Source: Couchioplanes caeruleus
GTDB lineage: Bacteria; Actinomycetota; Actinomycetes; Mycobacteriales; Micromonosporaceae
Reading direction: 5' to 3'
DNA: 64,000 nucleotides
Assembly: GCF_003751945.1 (NCBI RefSeq)
Contig: NZ_RJKL01000001.1
Location: 5,642,001-5,706,000 of the forward strand
Shown here: positions 43,875 to 52,535 of the stretch, piece after piece
Layout of the letters: the number at the start of each line of letters is the position of its first letter
Position numbering within the stretch: the stretch's first letter is position 1
The notes under the pieces: model-generated
The model's database searches: none
The model's input: the letters and a program-made list of their open reading frames with translations, nothing else
Told to the model about the DNA's origin: nothing
Program-made: the position numbers and the translations under genes

Positions 43875-45905
43875 TCACTGGGCGGGCAGCACCTCCGGGC
43901 CGGTCAGGACGTCCTGCGAGGCCCGGGCCGTGGCACGCAGCTCGGCGTCGTGCGCGGCCATCGCCTCCTGGCGGCCCGGCTCCTCGCGGAGTATCGCGCA
44001 GTTCAGCCACTCGTCGGGGATGCCGAACGCGTCGACCAGCGTGACCATGGCCGGGCGCAGCTCCTTGAGCAGGTCGTTGACCATCGCGGTGATGGCCTTG
44101 GACCGGGCCGGGGTGAGGCGTCCGTGCTCGAGGAACCAGCCCTTGTCGGACTCGATGGTGCTCAGCGCGTACAGGTCGCAGACCCGGGACAGCAGCCGCC
44201 TCGCGGCCGGGTCGGTGGTGCGCTCGATGCCCGCGACCAGCGCCTCCAGCGCCACCCGGTCGATGTGCGCGGTGGCGGTCTTCAGTACGTGGTCCTGCAC
44301 GTCGTTGAAGATGTCGAACGGACGGTCCTTCTTGGTGGCCGAGCCTGCGCGCAACCGCCGGATCGCGCTTTCCAGCAGGTGCCGCTCCCGGTCCTCGAAC
44401 ATCCTGAGGTGCCAGCCGCGGTCGCCGAGCGCGACCTCCTCGTCCCGCCCCGGCACGGCGCTCACCAGCCGCTGGATCAGCGACCGGGCCGCCGTACGCT
44501 CCAGCACCACCTCGCGCACCTGCTCGGCGACGAACGTCGCCCGCCCCCAGCCGTCGAGCGAGCCGAACGCGTCCCGGTATCCGGTGAGCAGGCCCTTGGC
44601 GACGAGCTGCAGCAGGACGGTGTTGTCGCCCTCGAAGGTGGTGAAGACGTCAGTGTCGGCCTTGAGCGCGGGTAACCGGTTCTCCGCCAGGTAGCCCGCG
44701 CCGCCGCAGGCCTCGCGGCAGGCCTGGATGGTCCGGGTGGCATGCCAGGTGTGCGCGGCCTTGAGGCCGGCCGCCCGGGACTCGAGCTCCCGCTGCCGGT
44801 GCTCGTCGACCGGGCCGGTGGCGGTCTGCGCGTCGTGCAGCGCGCTGACCAGCTCCTCCTGTGCGAAGTGCAGGGCGTAGGTGGTGGCCAGCGCCGGCAG
44901 GAGCTTGCGCTGGTGCGCCAGGTAGTCGTTGAGGACGATCTCGCGCTCCGCGCCGGGCTCGGCGAACTGGCGGCGGGCATCGCCGTAGCGGACGGCGATC
45001 GTCAGGGCGCTCTTGGCGGCCGACGACGCCGCGCCGCCGACGGCGACCCGGCCGCGGACCAGGGTGCCCAGCATGGTGAAGAAGCGGCGGGTGTCGCCCG
45101 GGATCGGGCTGGTGTAGGCGCCGTCCGGGGCGACCTGGCCGTACCGGTCCAGCAGCATCTCCCGGGGGACCGTCACGTGGTCGAAGGTCAACCGGCCGTT
45201 GTCCACACCGAGCAGACCCGCCTTGGGGCCGGCGTCGCCGATGGTCACGCCGGGCATCGCGGCGCCGTCGTCGTCGCGGATCGGCACCAGCCAGGCGTGT
45301 ACGCCGTGGCTGCGGCCGTGGGTGACGAGCTGGGCGAAGACCACCGCCATCCGGCCGTCGCGGGCCGCGTTGCCGATGTAGTCCTTGCGGGCCGCCGGGT
45401 GCGGGGTGTGCAGGTCGAACGTCTGTGTGTCGGGGTCGTACGTGCACGTGGTGCGCAACTGCTGGACGTCGGAGCCGTGGCCGGTCTCCGTCATGGCGAA
45501 GCAGCCCATCAGGTTCGCCGAGATGATGTCGCGCAGGTAGGCGTCGTGGTGGCGGCGGGTGCCCAGGGCTACTACCGCGCCGCCGAACAGGCCCCACTGC
45601 ACGCCCGCCTTGACCATCAGCGACAGGTCGAGGTGGGCGAGCATCTCCCCGCCGACCATCGTCGCGCCGGGATCGGCGGCGCCGCCGTACTCGACGGGAA
45701 AGGCCGCCGTGACGCCGAGATCGGTCGGAAGCTCCCTGAGCAGCCGGCTGACCCGGTCGCGGGCCTGTTCGCCGCTCTCGCCGTAGACCGGGAGGAACTT
45801 GTCGTCGATGCGCTCGCGTGCGGATTTCCGGATGTGCGCCCAACGGCCGTCGAGCACCTCCCGCAGGCGAGCGGGGTCGACGGGGCCGGCGTGAGAACGG
45901 GACAT
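43875..45905 (-). CDS. Acyl-CoA oxidase/dehydrogenase-like flavoprotein
   Basis: 676 residues, the long peroxisomal-oxidase-like class of the acyl-CoA dehydrogenase superfamily. FAD/substrate motif: GCFAMTETGHGSDVQQL. The probable base is the Glu in FTTFEGDNTVLLQLVAKGL. ACREACGGAGYLAENRLPAL is the second signature. C-terminal dimer domain extends to ESDKGWFLEHGRL. It catalyses the first step of fatty acyl-CoA beta-oxidation or a related acyl-CoA. ATG 45905 was chosen since upstream codons fall in the operator. It is divergent from, and very likely repressed by, the TetR regulator. Confidence 0.9.
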   Translation of the reverse strand: MSRSHAGPVDPARLREVLDGRWAHIRKSARERIDDKFLPVYGESGEQARDRVSRLLRELPTDLGVTAAFPVEYGGAADPGATMVGGEMLAHLDLSLMVKAGVQWGLFGGAVVALGTRRHHDAYLRDIISANLMGCFAMTETGHGSDVQQLRTTCTYDPDTQTFDLHTPHPAARKDYIGNAARDGRMAVVFAQLVTHGRSHGVHAWLVPIRDDDGAAMPGVTIGDAGPKAGLLGVDNGRLTFDHVTVPREMLLDRYGQVAPDGAYTSPIPGDTRRFFTMLGTLVRGRVAVGGAASSAAKSALTIAVRYGDARRQFAEPGAEREIVLNDYLAHQRKLLPALATTYALHFAQEELVSALHDAQTATGPVDEHRQRELESRAAGLKAAHTWHATRTIQACREACGGAGYLAENRLPALKADTDVFTTFEGDNTVLLQLVAKGLLTGYRDAFGSLDGWGRATFVAEQVREVVLERTAARSLIQRLVSAVPGRDEEVALGDRGWHLRMFEDRERHLLESAIRRLRAGSATKKDRPFDIFNDVQDHVLKTATAHIDRVALEALVAGIERTTDPAARRLLSRVCDLYALSTIESDKGWFLEHGRLTPARSKAITAMVNDLLKELRPAMVTLVDAFGIPDEWLNCAILREEPGRQEAMAAHDAELRATARASQDVLTGPEVLPAQ

Positions 45906-45914
45906 GGTGGTCAC

Positions 45915-45952
45915 GGTACAACCTGTACCCAGATTCGGGTACAGGTTGTACC
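45915..45952. promoter_or_regulatory. Nested double-palindrome TetR operator
   Basis: Perfect 16-bp arms GGTACAACCTGTACCC and GGGTACAGGTTGTACC around six bases. Each arm is itself a palindrome GTACA-N3-TGTAC, so two regulator dimers could bind. It ends 9 bp from the acyl-CoA oxidase ATG and 15 bp from the tetR ATG. Confidence 0.88.
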
Positions 45953-45967
45953 GGTTAGAGTTGCCGG

Positions 45968-46627
45968 ATGGGCGAGGCGGCGGTGAAGCGCGACACGATC
46001 GCGGCACGCCGCCAGGCGCAAGCGGGAGACGTGCGGGCCCGGCGGCGTCAGGAGATCGTCGACGCGGCCGTGCGCGCCATCGAGGAGCTCGGCTGCGACG
46101 CGGGCCTGGGCGCGGTGGCCGACCGCGCCGGATTGCCGCGCCCCCACGTCTACCGGCACTTCACCGGGAAGGACGATCTCGATGAGGAGGTCGCCCGCCG
46201 CGCCGGCCGGCTGCTCAGCGCCTGGATCCGCCCCTCCCTGACGGCGCGCGGCACGCCGCCCGAGGTGATCCGCGGCGTCATCGGCCGGGTGCTGGGCTGG
46301 GCGGTCGACCATCCCCACCTCTACCGGTTCCGGGTCCGGTTGGGGCCCGCCAGGGCCGTTCCCGAGCTCACCGACGCCGCGGTGACCTACCTGCGCGCCG
46401 CCGGATACGACGCGCGCCCGCCGGATCACGTGGTCGCGAGCGTCATCGGCATGGTCGACGCCGGTGTCCTCTGGTGGCTGGACCATCGCGACGACGAAGG
46501 CGTCGAGTCCCTGAACGAATGGCTCGCGGCGCAGGTGTGGCTGGTGCTGGCCGACATGCTGGAGCGGATCGGGCGTCCGCTCGACCCGTACGCCGAACTT
46601 GCGCCGGCTCTGGACAACTTCAGTTAA
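45968..46627 (+). CDS. TetR family regulator
   Basis: 219 residues. The helix-turn-helix lies at about 25-75: RRQEIVDAAVRAIEELGCDA then LGAVADRAGLPRPHVYRHFTG. The C-terminal ligand domain (80-210) is all-helical and shares no motif I recognise. The operator between it and the acyl-CoA oxidase gene indicates control of that gene and of itself. An acyl-CoA or fatty acid inducer is inferred. The stop codon lies within the conserved element of the following chitinase. Confidence 0.9.
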   Translation: MGEAAVKRDTIAARRQAQAGDVRARRRQEIVDAAVRAIEELGCDAGLGAVADRAGLPRPHVYRHFTGKDDLDEEVARRAGRLLSAWIRPSLTARGTPPEVIRGVIGRVLGWAVDHPHLYRFRVRLGPARAVPELTDAAVTYLRAAGYDARPPDHVVASVIGMVDAGVLWWLDHRDDEGVESLNEWLAAQVWLVLADMLERIGRPLDPYAELAPALDNFS

Positions 46628-46644
46628 CAGTCCTAATAATTGGC
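46623..46644 (+). promoter_or_regulatory. Conserved element upstream of chitinase 1
   Basis: 22 bp beginning GTTAACAGTCCTAATAATTG and ending GC; 21 of 22 bases recur at 63115-63136 before chitinase 2. Here it overlaps the tetR stop codon and ends 35 bp before the chitinase ATG. It could be part of a promoter, an operator or an mRNA leader. Confidence 0.65.
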
Positions 46645-46679
46645 CAACTGTCGATATACCGACGTGGAGGCCATCCCCC

Positions 46680-48071
46680 ATGCGCCGATCCCCGCTCCTC
46701 GCCGCGTCCGTCCTGCTCGCGGCCTCCGGTTTCGCCGTCCCCCTCGCCTCGTCCGCCAGCGCCGCCGCCGCTTGCGCGCCCGCCTGGAGCGCGAGCGCGG
46801 TTTACACGAAGGACATGACCACTTCGCAGTCCGGCCACAACTTCACGGCCAAGTGGTGGACCCAGAACGAGAGCCCGGCGACCCACAGTGGTCAGTGGGA
46901 CGTCTGGGCCGACAACGGAGCCTGTGGCGGCACGACCCCGCCGACCCCGCCCACCACGCCTCCCACCACGCCTCCCACGACCCCGCCGACCACACCCCCG
47001 ACGACTCCACCCACGACTCCGCCGACCACGAGTCCGCCGAGTGTTCTGCCCAGGCACGCCCTCATCGGTTACCTGCACGCCAGCTTCGCCAACGGGTCCG
47101 GATATCTGCGGATGGCCGACGTGCCGGCCGACTGGGACATCATCAACCTGGCGTTCGGCGAGCCGACCTCGGCCACCTCCGGCGACATCCGCTTCACCCT
47201 CTGTCCGGCGACCGAGTGCCCCGGCGTGGAGAGCGAGGCGGAGTTCCGCGACGCCATCCGGGCCAAGCGCGCGGCGGGCAAGAAGGTGCTGCTCTCGATC
47301 GGCGGTGCCAACGGCCAGGTGCAGCTCACCACCACGGCGGCCCGCGACGCGTTCGTGCGCTCGGTGAGCGCCATCATCGACCGCTACGGCCTGGACGGGG
47401 TCGACATCGACTTCGAGGGCCACTCGCTGTCGCTGAACACCGGTGACACCGACTTCAAGAACCCGACGACCCCGGTCGTGGTCAACCTCATCGCGGCCCT
47501 CAAGTCGCTCAAGGCCCGGTACGGCGCGGCCTTCGTGCTGACCATGGCGCCGGAGACGTTCTTCGTCCAACTCGGCCACCAGTACTACGGCTCGGGGCCG
47601 TGGGGCGGTCAGGATCCGCGGGCGGGCTCGTATCTGCCGGTCATCCACGCGATGCGCAACGACCTGACGGTGCTGCACGTGCAGGACTACAACAGCGGTC
47701 CGATCATGGGCCTCGACGGCCAGTACCACACCATGGGCGGGGCCGATTTCCACATCGCGATGACGGACATGCTGCTCGCGGGCTTCCCGGTCGCGGGCAA
47801 CCAGGCCAACGTCTTCCCGGCCCTGCGCGAGGACCAGGTCGCCTTCGGCGCCCCGTCGTCGGTCAGCGCCGGCAACGGGTACGTGGCGCCGGCGGGCGTC
47901 CAGCAGGCGGTGACGTGCCTGGTCAAGGGTACGAACTGCGGAGGGTACGCGGTCCGCAGCGGCACCAACCCGGGCTTCCGCGGCCTCATGACCTGGTCGA
48001 TCAACTGGGACAAGTACTACGGCTGGGAGTTCCGCAATGCGCACGAGCCGTTCCTCAACGGCCTGGGCTGA
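46680..48071 (+). CDS. Secreted GH18 chitinase with N-terminal chitin-binding domain
   Basis: 463 residues. A signal peptide (MRRSPLLAASVLLAASGF, cleaved near residue 30) precedes a type 3 carbohydrate-binding module (32-84; CAPAWSASAVY, AKWWTQNESP, GQWDVWADNG). A PPTT linker (85-120) leads to the GH18 barrel with the catalytic DGVDIDFEG (Asp239, Asp242, Asp244, acid Glu246) and SIGGANG strand-3 motif. It hydrolyses chitin outside the cell. ATG 46680 follows GGAGG. Confidence 0.95.
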   Translation: MRRSPLLAASVLLAASGFAVPLASSASAAAACAPAWSASAVYTKDMTTSQSGHNFTAKWWTQNESPATHSGQWDVWADNGACGGTTPPTPPTTPPTTPPTTPPTTPPTTPPTTPPTTSPPSVLPRHALIGYLHASFANGSGYLRMADVPADWDIINLAFGEPTSATSGDIRFTLCPATECPGVESEAEFRDAIRAKRAAGKKVLLSIGGANGQVQLTTTAARDAFVRSVSAIIDRYGLDGVDIDFEGHSLSLNTGDTDFKNPTTPVVVNLIAALKSLKARYGAAFVLTMAPETFFVQLGHQYYGSGPWGGQDPRAGSYLPVIHAMRNDLTVLHVQDYNSGPIMGLDGQYHTMGGADFHIAMTDMLLAGFPVAGNQANVFPALREDQVAFGAPSSVSAGNGYVAPAGVQQAVTCLVKGTNCGGYAVRSGTNPGFRGLMTWSINWDKYYGWEFRNAHEPFLNGLG

Positions 48072-48116
48072 ACCGCGACGCCGACGGCCGGCCCCGGCCA
48101 TGGAACGATGTGAGTC

Positions 48117-48968
48117 ATGGTGCAGGGGCCGGTCGCGTTCGTGCTGGGCGGGGGCGGAGTCCTCGGCGCCGTCCAGGTCGGCATGCTGCGGGCGCTCTTC
48201 CGCGCCGGTCACCGGCCCGACGTGGTCGTGGGCACGTCGATCGGCGCCGTCAACGGAGCGCTCGTCGCCGCCGATCCCACCGAAGCGGTCACCGACCGCC
48301 TGGTCCGGCTCTGGGCATCACCGGAGGCCGCCGAGGTGTACGGCGACTCGCTCGCTCGCCAGCTCCGGCGGTTCGCGGCACGGACGCACCTGCACTCGCC
48401 CCTGCCCCTGCGCCGCCTGCTCGGCGCCGAGGTGGGCGAGCACGCGACCTTCGCCGATCTCAAGGTGCCCTTCCGGTGCTGCGCGGCGAGCATCGAACGG
48501 GCCGCCGAACACTGGTTCGACAGCGGGCCGCTCGTCGACGCGGTGCTCGCCTCGTCCTCCGTGCCGGGGCTGCTGCCTCCGATGGAGATCGCCGGCGAGC
48601 ACTTCGTCGACGGCGGCATCGTCAACTCGATCCCGATCGGGGAAGCGGTGCGCGTCGGCGCCAAGCTGATCTTCGTGCTCCAGGTCGGGCGCATCGAGCG
48701 GCCGCTGTCCGTACCGCGGCGGCCGTGGGAGGTGGCCCAGGTGGCCTTCGAGATCGCCCGCCGCCACCGGTTCGCCCGCGAGCTTGCATCGCTGCCCGAC
48801 GATGTCAGTGTGCACGTCCTGCCGACCGGAGGCGGCGAAAGCCGCGACGATACCCCGTGGGCGTACCGCGACATGGCCGCCGCCGGGCGCCGGATCAGCC
48901 GCGCCTACACGGCCACCCGGCGCTATCTCGCCGCGAACGTCCTTCCGGCACCGAGCGACGGCGCCTGA
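48117..48968 (+). CDS. Patatin-like phospholipase
   Basis: 283 residues. The oxyanion loop GGGGVLGAVQVGML, nucleophile GTSIGAVNGA (G-x-S-x-G) and catalytic Asp in VDGGIVNSIPIGEAV are all present, as in the RssA/NTE branch. No signal peptide. It overlaps the acyltransferase gene by one base (stop TGA and start ATG share an A), suggesting deacylation and reacylation of membrane lipid as one unit. Confidence 0.9.
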   Translation: MVQGPVAFVLGGGGVLGAVQVGMLRALFRAGHRPDVVVGTSIGAVNGALVAADPTEAVTDRLVRLWASPEAAEVYGDSLARQLRRFAARTHLHSPLPLRRLLGAEVGEHATFADLKVPFRCCAASIERAAEHWFDSGPLVDAVLASSSVPGLLPPMEIAGEHFVDGGIVNSIPIGEAVRVGAKLIFVLQVGRIERPLSVPRRPWEVAQVAFEIARRHRFARELASLPDDVSVHVLPTGGGESRDDTPWAYRDMAAAGRRISRAYTATRRYLAANVLPAPSDGA

Positions 48969-50029
48969 TGCTGCCGCCGACCTGGGTTCGCCGGCTGGTC
49001 ATCGCGCCGCTGGTGGTGGTCCTCGCGGCCGTGCTGCTGACCACGCTGCCGGTGTGGCTCCTCATCGCCCTGGCGGCGTCCCCGTTCGCCCGCGGTCACC
49101 TGCGGCTGCCCCGCCTCGCCTTCCTGGCGATCGTCTACCTCGCCTGGGACGCGGCGGCGCTGGTCAGCCTTGCGGTGCTCTGGGTGGCGTCCGGGTGCGG
49201 CTGGAGGATCCGTACGCCCGCCTTCCAACGGGCCCACTACGTGCTGACCGGTAAGTTCCTCCAGGCGCTGTTCTGGGTGGCCAAGTGGTCGCTGCATCTG
49301 AGCATCGACGTGGTGGGCACCGATCCCGACACGGGAATGCCGGGCCGCCCGGAGATCGTGGTCAGCCGGCACGCGGGCCCGGGTGACTCGTTCATCCTCA
49401 TCCACGCCCTGGTCAACTGGTTCGAGCGGGAGCCGCGCATCGTCCTCAAGGCCGCCCTGCAGTGGGACCCGGCCGTGGACGTCCTGCTGAACCGCCTGCC
49501 CAACCGGTTCATCAGCCCGGGCCGCCCCGGCGTCGGCGACCTCGAGAAGGCCGTCGGCGCGCTGGCGGACGGCCTGGACCACAACGACGCGTTCGTCATC
49601 TTCCCCGAGGGCGGCAACTTCACCCCGCGGCGCCGGGTACGCGCCATCGCCCGGCTCCGCGACCGCGGCCTCGTGGACATGGCGGTACGCGCCGAAAACC
49701 TGCGCAACGTTCTCCCCCCGAAACCGGGCGGCCTGCTCTCGGCGATCGACGCCGCCCCGGATGCGGGCGTGATCTTCGTGGCCCACACCGGCCTGGACAA
49801 GATGCTGACCGTGACGGACGTGTGGCGCGAACTGCCCATGGACAAGCAGCTCGTGATGCGCTTCTGGAGCGTGCCCCCGGAGGAGATTCCGGTGGGCGAG
49901 GCCGAGCGGATCGCCTGGCTGTACGACTGGTGGGCCCGCATCGACGCGTGGATCGACGAGCACGGGCCCCGCCCGCTCCCGCTGAGTACGGACTGGACGG
50001 CCCGGCGGACGTCCGCCACGTCCGGCTGA
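48968..50029 (+). CDS. PlsC-like membrane acyltransferase
   Basis: 353 residues. Two N-terminal membrane helices (LVIAPLVVVLAAVLLTTLPV, LAFLAIVYLAWDAAALVSLA) precede acyltransferase motifs VVSRHAGPGDSF (H-x4-D), FVIFPEGGNFTP and VIFVAHTGLD. Longer than ordinary PlsC and closer to the LPLAT-type family with an added C-terminal helical domain. The acceptor is unknown. Coupled to the patatin-like phospholipase. Confidence 0.8.
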   Translation: MLPPTWVRRLVIAPLVVVLAAVLLTTLPVWLLIALAASPFARGHLRLPRLAFLAIVYLAWDAAALVSLAVLWVASGCGWRIRTPAFQRAHYVLTGKFLQALFWVAKWSLHLSIDVVGTDPDTGMPGRPEIVVSRHAGPGDSFILIHALVNWFEREPRIVLKAALQWDPAVDVLLNRLPNRFISPGRPGVGDLEKAVGALADGLDHNDAFVIFPEGGNFTPRRRVRAIARLRDRGLVDMAVRAENLRNVLPPKPGGLLSAIDAAPDAGVIFVAHTGLDKMLTVTDVWRELPMDKQLVMRFWSVPPEEIPVGEAERIAWLYDWWARIDAWIDEHGPRPLPLSTDWTARRTSATSG

Positions 50030-50049
50030 TTTCGCCTTTCGCCCTCAGG

Positions 50050-50074
50050 GGAATCGCTGGGCGCGGCCCTCGTT
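50050..50074 (+). promoter_or_regulatory. Possible SigR-type promoter of clpP
   Basis: GGAAT at 50050 and GTT at 50072 are 17 bp apart; the consensus spacing is 18-19, so this is a weak match. It precedes the clpP ATG by 74 bp. Control of Clp protease genes by SigR is known in Streptomyces. Confidence 0.3.
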
Positions 50075-50147
50075 ACCGGGAAAGGTAGGAGACGTCTGAT
50101 GCCGGGTGGGTGCCGCACCCGTCCGGCTCGTGCGAGAGGGTGGGTCC

Positions 50148-50756
50148 ATGAGTGTTGACGACTTCGTGATGCGATCGGGTGGCGCATCCTTTGACGACCA
50201 GGTCTTCGAGCGGCTGCTCCGGGAGCGGATCATCTTCCTCGGCAGCGAGGTCAACGACGAGGTGACCAACCGCATCTGCGCCCAGATGCTGCTGCTCGCC
50301 TCGGCCGACAGCGAGAAGGACATCGCCCTCTACATCAACTCGCCGGGCGGCTCGATCAGCGCCGGCATGGCCGTGTACGACACGATGCAGTACATCAAGA
50401 ACGACGTGGCGACGATCGCCATGGGCATGGCCGCCTCCATGGGACAGTTCCTGCTCTGCGCCGGCACGCCCGGCAAGCGGTATGCGCTGCCCCACGCCCG
50501 GGTGATGATGCACCAGCTCTCCGGCGGCATCGGCGGCACCGCGGCCGACATCGCCATCCAGGCCGAGAGCATGCTGCACATCAAGAAGGTGATGAACGAG
50601 CGGATCGCCTTCCACACCGGCCACACCCCTGAGGAGATCAACATCGACTCCGACCGGGACCGCTGGTTCACCGCCCGGGAGGCGAAGGACTACGGCATCG
50701 TCGACCACGTGATCACCAAGGCGGCCGACGTCACGGCGACGTCCGCGCTGGTCTGA
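50148..50756 (+). CDS. clpP: ATP-dependent Clp protease proteolytic subunit
   Basis: 202 residues. The triad is Ser97 (MGMAASMGQF), His122 (HARVMMHQ) and Asp171 (DRDRWF), at the same numbers as E. coli ClpP. The hydrophobic-pocket residues and YINSPGGSISAGMA handle are intact. It is a single gene, not the clpP1-clpP2 pair next to clpX/tig usual in actinobacteria, so it is probably an additional paralogue. Start ATG 50148 gives the usual short N-terminus without a recognisable long propeptide. Confidence 0.94.
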   Translation: MSVDDFVMRSGGASFDDQVFERLLRERIIFLGSEVNDEVTNRICAQMLLLASADSEKDIALYINSPGGSISAGMAVYDTMQYIKNDVATIAMGMAASMGQFLLCAGTPGKRYALPHARVMMHQLSGGIGGTAADIAIQAESMLHIKKVMNERIAFHTGHTPEEINIDSDRDRWFTAREAKDYGIVDHVITKAADVTATSALV

Positions 50757-50765
50757 GCAACGCTG

Positions 50766-50799
50766 CGAGCGGGCGTGCGGGTGACCGCGCGCCCGCTCG
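50766..50799 (+). terminator. Strong terminator after clpP
   Basis: 15-bp arms CGAGCGGGCGTGCGG and CCGCGCGCCCGCTCG (one G-T pair) around a GTGA loop, 10 bases after the clpP stop. Confidence 0.88.
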
Positions 50800-50865
50800 G
50801 TGTGCCTTCGCGGCCCTCGGGGTATAGCGGTGCCCAATCCCCGAAGGTTCGAAGGAGGTGCTGAC

Positions 50866-51429
50866 GTGAGGATCCCGACGTTCTCCCGGCAGTCCCACAC
50901 CACCACCGACACCGTCGAGCGCCCGGCCGTGGCCGCGCGCCCCGGCACCACCGACCCCGACCCCACCGATCCCGGCGCCGGAACCGCTCCGCCCGCGACC
51001 GGACGCGCGACCCCCGACCGCGCTACCGCCGACCGGGCCCGCACCGACCGCATGCCCGTCGAGCGTGACGCCCGCCCCGCGGGTGCGCCGGTCGCACCCG
51101 GTCCCAAGCCCCGGTCGAGCCTGCTCGCCACGCTTGCGCTGATCACCGGGGTGGCCGGTGCCCTGCTGGTGCTCTCGGGCTCCCTGCTCGGCTACGGCAT
51201 CGGCGTCGCCGGTCTGGCCCTGGTGCTGTCGATCGCCGGCGTCCGGGCCACGGGCAGGCGGCACGTGGCAGGCAAGACCGACGCGCTGATCGGCATGGTG
51301 CTGGCGCTGTTCGCGATCGTCGTCGGCATCCTGGCCCTCACCGGATCCCTCTCCTGGCTGGGCACGGACATGCAGCCGGCCGGTGATCTGCGCCAGTGGC
51401 TCGACTCACAGTTTGTGAACCGCATGTGA
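50866..51429 (+). CDS. Membrane protein with Pro/Arg-rich N-terminus (DUF4190-like)
   Basis: 187 residues. A hydrophilic N-terminal half rich in Pro, Ala, Arg and Asp (1-80) is followed by three hydrophobic helices: LLATLALITGVAGALLVLSG, GYGIGVAGLALVLSIAGV and LIGMVLALFAIVVGILAL. Helix pattern and spacing recall DUF4190 proteins. GTG 50866 has GAAGGAGG ten bases upstream. The frame runs further 5' without conserved sequence. Function unknown. Confidence 0.7.
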   Translation: MRIPTFSRQSHTTTDTVERPAVAARPGTTDPDPTDPGAGTAPPATGRATPDRATADRARTDRMPVERDARPAGAPVAPGPKPRSSLLATLALITGVAGALLVLSGSLLGYGIGVAGLALVLSIAGVRATGRRHVAGKTDALIGMVLALFAIVVGILALTGSLSWLGTDMQPAGDLRQWLDSQFVNRM

Positions 51430-51443
51430 CGGGTATCCGACAT

Positions 51444-51470
51444 TCACCGGCGGCGATGCGCCGCCGGTGA
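51444..51470 (+). terminator. Terminator after the DUF4190-like gene
   Basis: TCACCGGCGGCG and CGCCGCCGGTGA, 12-bp perfect arms with a 3-base loop, 14 bases after the stop. A second hairpin (GGGGGCGGCG/CGCCGCCCCC, 51598-51620) lies in the same 302-bp gap. Confidence 0.8.
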
Positions 51471-51632
51471 CCCCTCGGAACCGGGACGGCCATCAGCCGT
51501 CCCGCCCCGAATCATCCGGCGGTGCGCCGGAAAGTGCGGGACCACACCGACCGGCGGCCACCGCCGAGGGTTCGGCGTGCGACTGCAACGTTTGTGCGGG
51601 GGCGGCGGTGCGCCGCCCCCGACGCGCGTGCA

Positions 51633-51671
51633 ACGAATCGTCGCCGCCGAAGCTGATCACGCAACGATTCG
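51633..51671. promoter_or_regulatory. Inverted GCAACGA repeats upstream of ddaH
   Basis: ACGAATCG (51633-51640) and its inverse CGATTCG/ACGATTCG (51664-51671) both sit in a GCAACGA(A/T)TC context, and a third GCAACG box lies near 51585. They precede the ddaH ATG by 60-100 bp. Possible operator; the regulator is unknown. Confidence 0.35.
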
Positions 51672-51731
51672 CCGCGGTGCGCAAGACTGGTCGGGGGCGT
51701 ACGCAGGCACTTCGCGCATAGCGTTTCCGGC

Positions 51732-52535
51732 ATGACGACTGCTGCCCCGCGCCGATACCTGATGTGCCGGCCTACCCACTTCGCCGTCACGTACCGGATC
51801 AATCCGTGGATGGACCCGACGGCCCCGTACGACAACGCTCTGGCCGTGAGTCAGTGGGAGAATCTGCGGCAGACGTTCCTCGACCTGGGCCACACCGTCG
51901 AGTTGATCGACCCGCTGCCCGGCCTGCCCGACATGGTGTTCGCCGCCAACGGTGCCACCGTCGTGGACGGCAAGGTGCTCGCCGTGCAGTTCCGGGACGC
52001 CGAGCGCGCCGACGAGGCGCCCGCCTACAAGGCGTGGTTCGCCAACGCCGGGTTCGAGGTCTTCGACTCGAAGCACACCAACGAGGGCGAAGGCGACATT
52101 CTGCTCGCCGGCGACGTGCTGCTCGCGGGCACCGGCTTCCGCACGGCGCACGCCGCGCACGCGCAGACACAGGAGGTCTTCGGCCGCCCGGTGATCACCC
52201 TCCAGCTCGTCGACCCGGCGTTTTACCACCTCGACACAGCACTTTGCGTGCTCGATGAGCGTAACGTCGCTTACCTGCCGTCCGCGTTCTCGCCGGGATC
52301 GCAGGCCGTGCTCCGCCGCCTGTTCCCGAACGCGGTCATCGCCACCCAGGCCGACGCCGAGGTGCTGGGCCTCAACGCGGTCAGCGACGGCCGTACCGTG
52401 GTCCTGCCGGTCCAGGCCACCGCGCTGACGGCGGCCCTGCAGGCCGCCGGCTACCAGACCGTGGGAGTCGACGTGAGCGAGCTGCGCAAGGCCGGCGGCG
52501 GACCGAAGTGCTGCACCCTGGAGGTTCGATCGTGA
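51732..52535 (+). CDS. ddaH: Dimethylarginine dimethylaminohydrolase-like protein
   Basis: 267 residues of the amidinotransferase fold. Catalytic His lies in FYHLDTALCVL and the nucleophile Cys in GGGPKCCTLE near the C-terminus. The acidic GEGDILLAGDVLLAGTGFRT forms the substrate pocket. It likely hydrolyses methylated arginine, or arginine itself, to citrulline or ornithine-type products. It overlaps rocD by 4 bp, as with Rv2323c and rocD in M. tuberculosis, which places it in arginine breakdown. Confidence 0.88.
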   Translation: MTTAAPRRYLMCRPTHFAVTYRINPWMDPTAPYDNALAVSQWENLRQTFLDLGHTVELIDPLPGLPDMVFAANGATVVDGKVLAVQFRDAERADEAPAYKAWFANAGFEVFDSKHTNEGEGDILLAGDVLLAGTGFRTAHAAHAQTQEVFGRPVITLQLVDPAFYHLDTALCVLDERNVAYLPSAFSPGSQAVLRRLFPNAVIATQADAEVLGLNAVSDGRTVVLPVQATALTAALQAAGYQTVGVDVSELRKAGGGPKCCTLEVRS

